From Roseiarcus sp963749715 (GTDB taxonomy: Bacteria > Pseudomonadota > Alphaproteobacteria > Rhizobiales > Beijerinckiaceae), in assembly GCA_963749715.1 (NCBI GenBank), contig CAVVNR010000011.1:120891-184890 (forward strand): DNA of 64,000 nucleotides, written 5' to 3'. Shown here piece after piece: positions 1-8,084 of the stretch (position 1 is the first letter of the stretch; every line of letters starts with the position of its first letter). A model generated the notes under the pieces. That model was given only the letters and a program-made list of their open reading frames with translations, did not search any database and was not told where the DNA came from. A program made the translations under genes and the position numbers.

Positions 1-711
1 GAGATTGTGATCGCGGCCCGGAATGTCGAACGCCGTTCCCCGCGGCAGCATGGCGGCGAGCTTGTGGCCGTTGCCGGCGACGGCATCACGTTCGCCGACG
101 GCGACCAGCGCCGGCTGAGCGATGCGCGCCAGTTCGGCGGGCGTCAGGGCCCGCCGCGAGCCGCGGACGCAGGCGGCGAGCGCGGCGAGGTCGCTCTTCG
201 TCCTCTCCGCGAAAGCGCGGAACATGCGCTGCGCCGGGTTGGCGAGGCTTTCGAGCGACGGCGCCTCCATGGCCTCTGCGATTTCTTCCGGCAACCCGGC
301 CTCGCGCACGAGGCGGTCGCCGATCCCGCCGAGGATCAGCGCGCGGACCCGGCTCGGTCGGCTAAGCGCGAGGATGGTCGCGATCCGCGCGCCCATCGAA
401 TAGCCCATCACGTCGGCGCGCTCGATCCCCAAATGCGCGAGCAGGTTGGCGGCGTCGCGCGTCATCAGATCGGCGCGATAGTCGGCGGGCGCGTAGAGTT
501 TTTCGCTTTGCCCATGGCCGCGGTTGTCGAAGGCGACGACCCGGCGCCCGGCCTGGGCCAGGGTCTCGATCCAGCGCGGCTCGACCCAATTGACGCGATG
601 GTTGGAGGCGAAGCCATGGATCAACAGGATCGGCTCGCCGAGGTCATGAGCTTCAGGCGCGACGTCAATGAACGCGATGCCGACGCCGTCCGACGAAAAA
701 TGCCGAAGCAT
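1..711 (-). CDS. alpha/beta hydrolase, 3' end cut by window edge
   Basis: The reading frame starts at an ATG (709-711, M-L-R-H-F) and is still open at base 1, so 237 codons are visible and the C-terminus is missing. The order of motifs is that of the alpha/beta-hydrolase fold: an oxyanion HGF loop about 30 codons in, FDNRGHGQS, a nucleophile elbow MGYSMGARIA, and near the edge VGERDAVAG followed by GRDHN, which carries the catalytic His. Members of this group hydrolyse small esters or C-C bonds in the cytoplasm; the substrate cannot be told from sequence. No signal peptide is visible. The plus-strand open frame over the same bases is a shadow, since it has none of these motifs. Confidence 0.85.
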   Translation of the reverse strand, partial: MLRHFSSDGVGIAFIDVAPEAHDLGEPILLIHGFASNHRVNWVEPRWIETLAQAGRRVVAFDNRGHGQSEKLYAPADYRADLMTRDAANLLAHLGIERADVMGYSMGARIATILALSRPSRVRALILGGIGDRLVREAGLPEEIAEAMEAPSLESLANPAQRMFRAFAERTKSDLAALAACVRGSRRALTPAELARIAQPALVAVGERDAVAGNGHKLAAMLPRGTAFDIPGRDHNL

Positions 712-1051
712 GGGCGGGGCTGCCAAATCCGTGCGTCTCTCGTTGTCCAAAAAAGGCGTGAAACCGACATAGAGCAGTCACTGCGGCCAGCTAGCAAGTC
801 AGCCGTCGTTATCGGGGATCGCGTCGTGTTGCTTTCCGCATTGGCGACTTGGCGATCCAGGGGCCTCTGCCGCATCGGTCCCTGGATCGCCTCCCGCGAC
901 CCATCCCCTGCCCTTCCCGACTGGTTCTCGCTGAGCCGTCCGCGACGGCTTGACCGGAAAGGGTCGGATGTCGCTTAGTGCCAATTCCCATGCACGACGC
1001 GAAAGCTGGCGATTCGGACGGCCCGCGGGCTCAAGCCCGCCCGGCGGCGGC
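712..1051. other. divergent intergenic region with a palindromic repeat
   Basis: This gap lies between the divergently transcribed hydrolase and the 4Fe-4S protein. It holds the 12-bp inverted repeat listed separately at 851-891. In-frame codons upstream of 1052 (back to 950) could extend the 4Fe-4S protein, but they encode Arg/Ser/Gly-rich sequence of no recognisable type. I see no RNA gene and no clear promoter. Confidence 0.5.
851..891. repeat. inverted repeat, GGCGATCCAGGG arms
   Basis: The arm at 851-862 and its perfect reverse complement at 880-891 are separated by 17 bases. The same GCGATCCAG / CTGGATCGC core recurs inside the larger palindrome at 34741-34832, so both belong to one dispersed intergenic repeat family. 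Confidence 0.7.
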
Positions 1052-2032
1052 ATGAGCCGACGACGCGCGCCCGTCTGGACGCCGAGCGCCGACCAGATCG
1101 GCCATTGGCCCGCCGTTTCGGGCAATGCGATCAACGGCGTCGGCGAAGATGCGCCGCGCCGGCCCTCGCCGGTCTACTGGCGCCCGCCGGAGACGATCCC
1201 GCACGGGCCGCTTCAGCGCTGGTTCTATCAGCGCACCGGCGACGATGAGACGCTGGGCGAAGCGCGGCGGCAGCGCCAGCAGGCGATCGACGAGCCGCTC
1301 ATTCCCGTAAGCCCGGATAAAGCCGATTTGGGCGCCGAGGTCCTGACCGCGACGGCGAAGCGCGCGGCGGCGGAATGCGGCGCCGACGACGCCGGGATCA
1401 CGCCGATGCTCGCCGACTATGTGTTCGAAGGCGATGACCCGCCGCCCTATCCGTGGATGATCGTGCTCGCGGTCGAGCAGGATTACGAGGCGATGAAGCA
1501 AGCCCCCTCGATGCGCTCGCTGGTCGAGATCACGCGCCAGTACGGGCGGGGAATCCGGGCGGCCAAGGGCCTCGCCAACTGGCTGCGCCGCCAAGGCTAC
1601 GACGCCTTCCCCTATGGCGGCCCGATGGCGGGCTCGTTCGTCTTGATCCCGCCCGCGATCCAGGCGGGACTGGGCGAACTCGGCAAGCACGGGTCGATGA
1701 TCCACCGCAAGTTCGGCTCGAACTTCCGGCTCGCCTGCGTGCTCACCGACGCGCCGCTGCTCGCCGACGCCCCTGAGGCTTTCGGCGCCGACGACTTCTG
1801 CCTCCATTGCCGAGTGTGCTCGGATGCATGTCCGCCGGCGGCGATTCTGCCGGAGAAGACGCTGGTGCGCGGCGAAACGCGCTGGTACGTCGACTTCGAC
1901 AAGTGCCTGCCCTATTTCAACGAGGCGATGAGCTGCGCCATCTGCCTCGCGGTCTGCCCGTTCAGTCGGCCAGGCGTCGGCGACAATCTGGTGATGAAGC
2001 TCGCCGCGCGGCGCGTGCGCGACGAAGCATGA
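1052..2032 (+). CDS. double 4Fe-4S cluster protein, reductive dehalogenase / QueG-like
   Basis: The protein is 326 residues from the ATG at 1052; an earlier in-frame start at 950 is possible but adds only low-complexity sequence. Its C-terminal third carries two ferredoxin-type clusters: Cys250/253/256/260 (CLHCRVCSDACP) and Cys285/295/298/302 (CAICLAVCP). The middle (residues 115-235) has the GYDAFPYGG, GLGELGKHG and FRLACVLTD signatures found in corrinoid-dependent reductive dehalogenases and the related epoxyqueuosine reductase family. It is shorter than respiratory RdhA proteins, has no Tat signal and no RdhB membrane anchor next to it, so a cytoplasmic catabolic or repair reductase is more likely than an organohalide-respiration enzyme. 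The substrate is unknown. Confidence 0.7.
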   Translation: MSRRRAPVWTPSADQIGHWPAVSGNAINGVGEDAPRRPSPVYWRPPETIPHGPLQRWFYQRTGDDETLGEARRQRQQAIDEPLIPVSPDKADLGAEVLTATAKRAAAECGADDAGITPMLADYVFEGDDPPPYPWMIVLAVEQDYEAMKQAPSMRSLVEITRQYGRGIRAAKGLANWLRRQGYDAFPYGGPMAGSFVLIPPAIQAGLGELGKHGSMIHRKFGSNFRLACVLTDAPLLADAPEAFGADDFCLHCRVCSDACPPAAILPEKTLVRGETRWYVDFDKCLPYFNEAMSCAICLAVCPFSRPGVGDNLVMKLAARRVRDEA

Positions 2033-2064
2033 CGCGACCGGCCCCGGGCGCGCCCGCCCAGGCG

Positions 2065-2781
2065 TCAGAGCGAAGTCGCGAAAGTCGTTAGCCAGTCCGG
2101 CATCGCTGCGACGAGAACCGCCTCGATCTGGTGATCGAAGCCGGTCAGGACCGCGACGCCGATAATCAGAAACGCGAGGCCGAGCAAGAGCCTGCCGCCA
2201 GCGCCGGCCCAGGCGAAGCGCGCCTTCGACGCGACGCGGCCGGCCGCATAGCCGGCGCCCATGAGCGCGCTCGCGGCCCCGAGCGCATAGACCGTCATCG
2301 TCGCGATCGCCGCCGCAAGCGAACCGCCCTTGGCGGCAAGGATGAGCGCCGCGCCCAGAATGGGACCGGCGCAAGGCGCCCAGGCGAAGGCCAGAACCAC
2401 TCCGGCCAAAGCCTGCCCGGCGAGGCCGGCGTTCGGCAGCCGCTCGCTCATGACGTCGGCGGCGCGGCCGACAAAACCGAGCCCGCGTTCGATGCGTTCG
2501 CCGATCGCGGGCGTCACAAGGGCCGCCCCGATCGCAATCATGATGACTGCGGAGGCCGCTCGCGCCAGGGCGGAATCGCCGAACTCGACTCCGAACGAGG
2601 CGAGGACGCCGCCGCCGAGGCCGAACGTCGCCGCCAGCCCGAAGGCGAGCGCGAGCGGACCACGCGGATCGCGAGCGCGGGCGGCCGCGACCACGATCGG
2701 CGCGAGCGGCAGCACGCAAGGGCTGAAGATCGTCAGCATGCCAGCCGCAAGTGCGAGCGGCAGGGTCAGAAGCAGGTTCAC
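2065..2781 (-). CDS. CcdA/DsbD-type thiol-disulfide transmembrane protein
   Basis: This 238-residue membrane protein has about six hydrophobic segments. The paired Cys motifs are in the first membrane segment (FSPCVLPLAP) and the fourth (WAPCAGPILG), the arrangement used by CcdA and the DsbD core to carry electrons from cytoplasmic thioredoxin to the periplasm. It overlaps the upstream thioredoxin-like gene by 4 bases (ATGA), so the two are translationally coupled. The partner is exported, so the pair probably forms a periplasmic reducing relay. No cytochrome c maturation genes lie nearby, so the final target is not known. Confidence 0.85.
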   Translation of the reverse strand: MNLLLTLPLALAAGMLTIFSPCVLPLAPIVVAAARARDPRGPLALAFGLAATFGLGGGVLASFGVEFGDSALARAASAVIMIAIGAALVTPAIGERIERGLGFVGRAADVMSERLPNAGLAGQALAGVVLAFAWAPCAGPILGAALILAAKGGSLAAAIATMTVYALGAASALMGAGYAAGRVASKARFAWAGAGGRLLLGLAFLIIGVAVLTGFDHQIEAVLVAAMPDWLTTFATSL

Positions 2782-3167
2782 ATCGCCGCCTTGAGGACGC
2801 CGATCACCGAGTCGCGCGAGGTTTCCCAGGACATGCGCTTCACTTCCTTGCCGTCCCTATAGGCGATGAGCGTCGCGCGCGGGCAATCGAGTTTCGCCAC
2901 CACGTCCTTCTGCTTGTCGTAGTCGACCAGGAAGAAGCTCACCCCGTCATAGGCAGGGTCGCCTTTCAGGCTATCGAGGATGGCGGCCTGCGCGTGGCAC
3001 TGCAGGCACCACCACGCCCGAACATGGACGACCACCGGCTTGCCGGATGCGATCGCCTCCTCGACCGCGGCGGCGTCGTAGGGTTCGAGTTCGAACGCCC
3101 GCGCTGGACACGCCAACGCCGCCGGGGCCGCGCCGATGAGGGTCAGAAACGATCTCCTGCTCCACAT
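2778..3167 (-). CDS. Tat-exported thioredoxin-like protein
   Basis: The protein is 129 residues from the ATG at 3167, chosen because GGGAGAAGAG stands just upstream; the frame is open further but without a ribosome site. It begins with a twin-arginine signal (M-W-S-R-R-S-F-L) and an Ala-rich cleavage region ending near ACPARA. A thioredoxin fold follows with the redox motif WWCLQC, then FLVDYDKQKDVV and a cis-Pro-like region CPRATLIAY. It heads a two-gene operon with the CcdA-like gene. The inferred role is a periplasmic disulfide reductase fed by that membrane protein. Confidence 0.85.
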   Translation of the reverse strand: MWSRRSFLTLIGAAPAALACPARAFELEPYDAAAVEEAIASGKPVVVHVRAWWCLQCHAQAAILDSLKGDPAYDGVSFFLVDYDKQKDVVAKLDCPRATLIAYRDGKEVKRMSWETSRDSVIGVLKAAM

Positions 3168-3366
3168 TCTCTTCTCCCGAATTTTGATTCGCCTCATGTC
3201 CGTTTCGCTACGGCGGCGATATCCGTTACGCAACGGCTGGACGGACGGATCATCGGGCCTGACTCGCGCCCGTCAGCCAAAGCCGCTAACATGGCTCCAT
3301 CGGCGGGGCGCCGTACTCTAGCACGAATGAAGGCGGCGTTCGGTTCGCCGCAGGGGAGGGAAGGCC

Positions 3367-3918
3367 ATGAAAAAGCTCGAGCTCATTGGGCGCGCGCTGG
3401 TTTTTGTTGCGCTTGGCGCCTTCGCCGCGCCGCAGGCGGAAGCAATCGAGATCTTCTCCGGAACGATTCCGGCGGCGCAACTCGATGACGGTTGGTTCAC
3501 CCAGGTTCGGGCCGGCGGGCATCGCCACGGCGGCGGCGGCCATCGCCACGGCGGCGGGGGCGGGATGCACCGTGGTGGCGTGCATCACGGCGGCGGCCGC
3601 AATATTCATCACAACGTCAATCGCAACGTCAATCACCGCAATGTGAATCGCAACGTCAATCGCAATGTGAATCGAAACGTGAACCGGAACGTGAATCGCA
3701 ACGTCCACGTCCGCACGGGCTACGGCTGGCGCGGCGGCGCCTGGGTCGGACGGCCCGGGTATCGCTGGCCGGCCGGCGGCGCCATTGCGGCCGGGGCTGC
3801 GATCGGCTTCATCACCGCAGGAGCGGCTACGTGGGCCGGCTCGCCGCCCGCGGCGGGTCTGTGCTGGTATTACACCGACCACAGCAAGCTGCACGGCTTC
3901 TGGGACCAGTGCCCTTAA
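3367..3918 (+). CDS. secreted His/Gly- and NVNR-repeat protein
   Basis: This 183-residue protein has an N-terminal signal peptide (MKKLELIGRALVFVALGAFAAPQAEA) and a strong ribosome site (GGGAGGGAAGG). After a short conserved piece (AIEIFSGTIPAA) come a His/Gly-rich segment (residues 50-77) and about eight Asn-Val-Asn-Arg units (residues 82-113) encoded by a 12-bp tandem repeat. The C-terminus has a Gly/Ala-rich hydrophobic stretch (GGAIAAGAAIG) and a Cys pair in the module LCWYYTD...GFWDQCP. The same ends occur in the protein at 10755-11204, whose centre is completely different. The function is unknown; cell-envelope location and metal binding by the His-rich part are guesses. Confidence 0.8.
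   Translation: MKKLELIGRALVFVALGAFAAPQAEAIEIFSGTIPAAQLDDGWFTQVRAGGHRHGGGGHRHGGGGGMHRGGVHHGGGRNIHHNVNRNVNHRNVNRNVNRNVNRNVNRNVNRNVHVRTGYGWRGGAWVGRPGYRWPAGGAIAAGAAIGFITAGAATWAGSPPAAGLCWYYTDHSKLHGFWDQCP
3613..3711 (+). repeat. 12-bp coding tandem repeat (AACGTCAATCGC type)
   Basis: Eight imperfect 12-bp units start at 3613, 3625, 3640, 3652, 3664, 3676, 3688 and 3700, with one 3-bp insertion after the second. The unit length is a multiple of three, so the frame is kept and each unit encodes Asn-Val-Asn-Arg or a close variant. Differences between units are mostly synonymous (GTC/GTG, CGC/CGA/CGG), which suggests selection on the peptide. Confidence 0.85.
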
Positions 3919-3951
3919 CCTCGGCCTTTAGGGCCGGTCGCCGACCAGGAC

Positions 3952-3972
3952 GGCGGGCTCATCGAGCCCGCC
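3952..3972. terminator. candidate bidirectional hairpin terminator
   Basis: A perfect 9-bp stem (GGCGGGCTC / GAGCCCGCC) with a 3-base ATC loop lies between the convergent ends of the secreted-protein gene and hsp20. It lacks a T-run, so intrinsic termination is plausible but not proven. Confidence 0.5.
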
Positions 3973-4003
3973 CCACAGAAGTCTCTACGGAGGGCAAGAG
4001 CCC

Positions 4004-4546
4004 TCAGCCGCCCTTGACCTCGATCTTCTTGACCGGCTTCTTGGCCTCCGGCTTCTTCGGCAGCGTCACTTTAAGAACGCCGTTCTTGAAGCTCGCCTCG
4101 ATTTTGTCCGCTTCGACCGTGTCGGGAACCCGAACCGAGCGGGCGAACGAGCCGAAGCGACGCTCCCGAAGATGGAAGTCCTCCTTCTTCTCGACTTTCT
4201 CCTCTTCTTTCTGCCCCTTGATCGTCAGCACGCCGCTGGCGATGTTCACCTCGACGTTCTTTTCATCGAGCCCCGGCATTTCCGCCGTCATCTCGAAGGC
4301 GCTGTCACGCTCGACGAGATCGATCGCCGGCTGAGCGACCCAGGAATCCGGCTGCCAAAACGGTTCGAGATCGAACGCGGGCCGGCGCAGCGGCAGCCGG
4401 AACGGATTCAAGGTGAAGTCCTCAAACAGCCGGTCGACCTCCCGACGCAAGCTCTCGAACGGCCGGAAGGCCTGCATGGCGCCAGCGACAGGCGTGGCAG
4501 GCTCTTTTTCCTTGGTGACGGTAATCTTCGTCTCAGCTTTTGCCAT
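4004..4546 (-). CDS. Hsp20-family small heat shock protein
   Basis: The protein is 180 residues from the ATG at 4546, which follows GGAGGAAGCAG; in-frame codons further upstream look untranslated. Residues 75-165 form an alpha-crystallin domain: PAIDLVERDSAFEMTAEMPGL, then VEVNIASGVLTIKG, and the C-terminal signature FKNGVLKVTLPKKP. The Lys-rich tail (KKIEVKGG) resembles HspA/class-A bacterial Hsp20 proteins. It acts as an ATP-independent holdase in the cytoplasm. Many alphaproteobacterial hsp20 genes are under RpoH and RNA-thermometer control. The 250-base upstream region could hold such a leader, but I could not identify a defined ROSE element or RpoH promoter by eye. Confidence 0.93.
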   Translation of the reverse strand: MAKAETKITVTKEKEPATPVAGAMQAFRPFESLRREVDRLFEDFTLNPFRLPLRRPAFDLEPFWQPDSWVAQPAIDLVERDSAFEMTAEMPGLDEKNVEVNIASGVLTIKGQKEEEKVEKKEDFHLRERRFGSFARSVRVPDTVEADKIEASFKNGVLKVTLPKKPEAKKPVKKIEVKGG

Positions 4547-4801
4547 CTGCTTCCTCCATCGCTGATTTCCAGCTTTGTTGCTTTTCAGCTGAAAGCGCGC
4601 GCTCCGCATTGATCGGGCGCAAATCGCCTGCCCGACAGAGCATTGCTCGCGAACGAGGCAGGGGCGGCGTCCGCCCGGATCGGCGTGATAACGCGCGTTC
4701 GCGCAGAATCTATGGCGCGGGCAGGCTAGAGGAGGTTCGCCGTATCCCCTTATGCGTCTGGAACAAAGGCGCGGACTGGCGGTTCAGGAATCGCCGGCAT
4801 A

Positions 4802-6109
4802 TTGGGAATCGCCGTGACCAAGACAATCTTGCCATCGCCCACCGTGAAACCGTCCGAGGGGCCGAGATTCCGGGACGTCCTCGGCCCAGGCTTGATTACC
4901 GGCGCCTCCGACGACGACCCAAGCGGCATCGCCACCTATTCGCAGGCTGGCGCGCAGTTTGGTTTTACGCTGGGGTGGACCCTCCTTTTGACCTATCCGT
5001 TGATGTGCGCGATTCAGATGATCAGCGCACAGATCGGACGGGTCACCGGGCATGGTCTCGCCGAAAACATGCGCCGTCACTATCCGGCCCCCGTGCTCTA
5101 TCTCCTGGTCGGATTGCTGCTCATCGCCAACACGATCAATCTCGGAGCGGACCTCGGCGCAATGGCCGCAGCCTTGCGCCTGCTCGTCCCGGGTCCGGCC
5201 GTTTTCTATATCAGCGGTTTTGCGATCGTGACCGTCCTCCTCGAAGTGTTCACGCGTTACGCAAGCTACGCTTCGATCCTGCGGTGGCTGACACTCTCGC
5301 TCTTCGCCTATGTGGCGACGGTGTTCGTGGTCGGCGTGCCCTGGCTGACCGTCGCGCGCAATCTTGTTTTGCCTCATCTGGAATTCTCCGGCGCCTATTT
5401 CACTGTTGTGGTCGCCATTTTCGGCACGACCATCAGCCCCTACCTTTTCTTTTGGCAGGCGGCAGAAGAGGTCGAGGAGGAAAAGGTAGACCCGCAGGCG
5501 AAGCCGCTCGTCGAGGCGCCCGAGCAGGCGCCGCGTGAACTTGCGCGTATCCAACTCGACACTCTCGGGGGCATGGCTTTATCGAATATCATCGCACTCT
5601 TCATCGTATTGACGACCGCAGCGACACTGAACGCGCACGGAATAAAGGACATTCAAACGTCGTCGCAGGCCGCGGAAGCGTTGCGGCCGATCGCGGGCGA
5701 ATTCGCGTTCGTCGTGTTTGCGCTGGGCATCGTCGGCACCGGGATGCTTGCCGTGCCGGTGCTCGCCGGGAGCGCCGCCTATGCTGTTGGCGAAGCGCTG
5801 CGCTGGAGGGTTGGACTGGCGCAGCCGCCTGGCCGGGCGAAGGCCTTTTACGGCGCCATCGCCGTGGCGACGCTGGTCGGCGCCTCCCTCAACTTCAGCC
5901 CTTTAGACCCTATCAGGGCGCTTTTCTGGAGCGCCGTGATCAACGGCGTGGCGGCCGTGCCGATCATGATCATGATCATGCTTCTGGGCTCGCGCAGGGC
6001 GGTCATGCGTCAGTTCACCCTGAGCCCGGTCCTCAAGACCTTCGGCTGGCTGGCAACGGCCGTCATGGCGGCGGCCGCGATCGGCATGTTCGCCACGTGG
6101 GGCGATTGA
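4802..6109 (+). CDS. Nramp-family divalent metal transporter with altered metal motif
   Basis: This is a 435-residue integral membrane protein with about eleven helices. The start is uncertain: TTG at 4802 or GTG at 4814. The family signature is visible in helix 1 (GPGLITGASDDDPSG, residues 28-42) and helix 6 (GTTISPYLFFWQ, residues 208-219). In canonical Nramp Mn/Fe transporters these positions read DPGN and a Met-Pro-His motif; here they read D39-P-S-G and S-P-Y. A long acidic/Glu-rich loop (AAEEVEEEKVD) follows helix 6. It therefore belongs to a divergent Nramp-like clade and its substrate (Mn, Mg or other) should not be assumed. It is divergent from hsp20, with no metal-responsive regulator beside it. 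Confidence 0.8.
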   Translation: MGIAVTKTILPSPTVKPSEGPRFRDVLGPGLITGASDDDPSGIATYSQAGAQFGFTLGWTLLLTYPLMCAIQMISAQIGRVTGHGLAENMRRHYPAPVLYLLVGLLLIANTINLGADLGAMAAALRLLVPGPAVFYISGFAIVTVLLEVFTRYASYASILRWLTLSLFAYVATVFVVGVPWLTVARNLVLPHLEFSGAYFTVVVAIFGTTISPYLFFWQAAEEVEEEKVDPQAKPLVEAPEQAPRELARIQLDTLGGMALSNIIALFIVLTTAATLNAHGIKDIQTSSQAAEALRPIAGEFAFVVFALGIVGTGMLAVPVLAGSAAYAVGEALRWRVGLAQPPGRAKAFYGAIAVATLVGASLNFSPLDPIRALFWSAVINGVAAVPIMIMIMLLGSRRAVMRQFTLSPVLKTFGWLATAVMAAAAIGMFATWGD

Positions 6110-6141
6110 GGCTAGCGGACGCGCCCACTTTCGGCGAGGCG

Positions 6142-6980
6142 TCAGCCGAGCAATGACTTGATCCGCTCCGCGTCCTCCGGCGTCGCCGGATTATAGACCA
6201 CCATGGTGAGGTCCGTTCGGCCGTCGACCGCGAACGCCGAATATTCGATGGCGAGCGGGCCGAGCGCCGGGTGCTTGATGTGCTTGACCGCTTCGCCATG
6301 GTGGCCGCGAACGTCATTTTCGCGCCACATCGTCTCGAACTCCGGACTGAGGCGGCAGAGTTCATCGACGAGAGGGGCAACCTCGGCCGCGGCTCCGGCG
6401 CGGACCGCGTCGGCCCTGAAGGCGCCGAGCACGAACCGCCCCACGCTCTCCCAGTCGTACTGCGAGGCGCGGGCGCGCGGGTCGAGGAAAAAGTAGCGCA
6501 AGATGTTGCGCTGCTCCGGGGCGCCGATCCATAGTCCCCGAATATCACCGTCGCCGCCCGGTTCCAGGCCACGACGTCCCAGATCGCTGTCCTGATCACG
6601 GCGGGGCAGGGGTCAAGCGCGTCGAGAACGCGCTGCAGTCGTGGCGTGACGCCTCGGGCCGCGTCGTAGCGCGCCTCGGGCGGCCGGCCCAGACCGACCA
6701 GGAAGAGATGCTCCCGTTCGACGTCTGTCAGCATGAGCGCGCGGGCGATCCGGTCGAGCACGTCGGCCGAAGGCGCGCCGCCGCGCCCCTGCTCGAGCCA
6801 TGTGTACCAGGTCGGGCTGATATTAGCGCGCTGCGCCACTTCCTCGCGGCGCAGGCCGGGCGTGCGACGACGCCCGGCAGGCAAGCCGAACGAGGCAGGA
6901 TTGAGCTTCGTGCGGCGATCCTTCAGATAGCCGCCGAGCCGGTTTTCGTGCGCGACGCGTTCGTCCATCCTGTCAGCCAT
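6142..6980 (-). pseudogene. XRE/MmyB-type transcriptional regulator, split by a frameshift
   Basis: The first frame (ATG at 6980) gives an N-terminal helix-turn-helix of the XRE type (RRTPGLRREEVAQRANIS, TWYTWLEQGR), then the start of an MmyB-like ligand-binding domain ending FGDYG. The rest of that domain (NILRYFFLDPRARASQYDW ... ERIKSLLG) is in another frame and stops at 6142. One missing base near 6518-6528, at a CCGGGGCGCC run, joins the two exactly. With that base restored the protein is about 280 residues, normal for the family. It is divergent from the adjacent epimerase gene, the usual arrangement for an MmyB regulator and its target. A consensus error is more likely than decay. Confidence 0.8.
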
Positions 6981-6997
6981 TATAATACGATAATCTC

Positions 6998-7010
6998 ACT
7001 ACTTTACTAC
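6998..7010. promoter_or_regulatory. ACTAC direct repeat in divergent promoter region
   Basis: Two ACTAC copies (6998-7002 and 7006-7010) lie in the short AT-rich gap between the regulator and the first epimerase gene, close to a TATAAT at 6981-6986. An MmyB-type regulator acting on both genes could bind here. This is inferred from position only. Confidence 0.3.
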
Positions 7011-7061
7011 AATATCACGAGCGCAGAAGATTGTCTCCAGCGAAACTCGGAGACGCTGCTC

Positions 7062-8036
7062 ATGCGTGTGTTCGTCACCGGCGCGACCGGGTGGATCGGT
7101 TCGGCTGTTGTAAAGGATCTCTTGTCGTCAGGACACGAGGTCGTCGGCTTGACCACAACCGCTGAAGGAGCGCGAAAACTGCAGGCGTTGGGCGCGAAGG
7201 CGCGCGTCGGCAGGCTACACGAGCATGATCTGCTGCGCGAGGCCGCCGCGCAATCGGACGGGGTGATCCACACCGCCTTCATCCATGGACTGTCCAACAT
7301 GAGCGTGTCGACACGCTTCCGATTGTTCGCCGGGGCGGTGAATGGCGGCGTGGTCTCAAGCTTTCTCAGGATCCTCAAGGAAACGGAATCAGGCGCGATA
7401 AGCGCCCTGGGCGCAGGTCTCGAAGGCTCGATGCGCCCGCTGGTCGTCGCGTCGGGGGTGCTCTCCCTGCCGCAAGGCAGAGTGTCGAACGAACGGGACA
7501 ATCACGCGCCCGCCACTCCGAACCGGTCGTTCTCCGAGACGGCCGCCCTGGGCTTCGTCGGGCGAGGGGTTCGCTCCTCGATCGTGCGACTTGCCCCGAC
7601 CGTTCATGGCGCGGGAGACCACGGCTTCATCGCGCGCATCATCGCCGCCGCGCGCAAGAAGGGCGTTTCCCCTTACATCGACGACGGCGCCAATCGATGG
7701 CCCGCCGTGCATGTGTCCGACGCGGCCCAGCTCTTTCGCCTTGCCCTCGAAAAGGGAGAACCCGGAGCGAAATTCCACGGGGTCGATGAAGTCGGCGTCC
7801 CCTTGCGCGATATCGCGTCACTGATCGCCGCCAGGCTCAAGATCCCGGCCGTCGGCATGCCGGCGGCGAGGGCCGCCAAGCATTTCGGCATGCTCTCGAC
7901 TTTCATCGGGCTCGACAATCCGGCGTCCAGCGAATGGACTCGGGACACGCTCAACTGGCGGCCGCGGCAGGCCGGACTGCTTGCCGATATGGAAGCCCAC
8001 TATTTCGAATCCCCCTCGTTGCGAGCCGCGGCGTGA
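7062..8036 (+). CDS. NAD-dependent epimerase/dehydratase family protein (copy 1)
   Basis: The protein is 324 residues from the ATG at 7062 (M-R-V-F-V-T-G-A-T-G). The start is fixed by the Rossmann motif GATGWIG and by the matching start of the tandem copy downstream. It is an extended short-chain dehydrogenase of the NAD(P)-binding-10/epimerase type. The N-terminal half is a typical nucleotide-binding domain with V-I-H-T-A-F at the strand-4 position; the C-terminal half has WPAVHVSDAAQLFRLAL, common to the family. Residues 95-130 contain an insertion relative to copy 2. The classic YxxxK pair is not obvious, so the substrate and activity are open. It is probably controlled by the divergent MmyB-type regulator. 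Confidence 0.85.
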   Translation: MRVFVTGATGWIGSAVVKDLLSSGHEVVGLTTTAEGARKLQALGAKARVGRLHEHDLLREAAAQSDGVIHTAFIHGLSNMSVSTRFRLFAGAVNGGVVSSFLRILKETESGAISALGAGLEGSMRPLVVASGVLSLPQGRVSNERDNHAPATPNRSFSETAALGFVGRGVRSSIVRLAPTVHGAGDHGFIARIIAAARKKGVSPYIDDGANRWPAVHVSDAAQLFRLALEKGEPGAKFHGVDEVGVPLRDIASLIAARLKIPAVGMPAARAAKHFGMLSTFIGLDNPASSEWTRDTLNWRPRQAGLLADMEAHYFESPSLRAAA

Positions 8037-8084
8037 CCCATCCGACAGGCGAGCTCGGGAAAGTTTCCTGAAGAGACTAGAGGC

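Noticed and set aside
3613..3711. Short regular repeats that might be a CRISPR array
   Set aside because: The 12-bp units are contiguous, coding and in frame, with no spacers.
4547..4801. ROSE-type RNA thermometer or RpoH promoter before hsp20
   Set aside because: Expected from the family, but I could not define the hairpins or the -35/-10 pair from the sequence.
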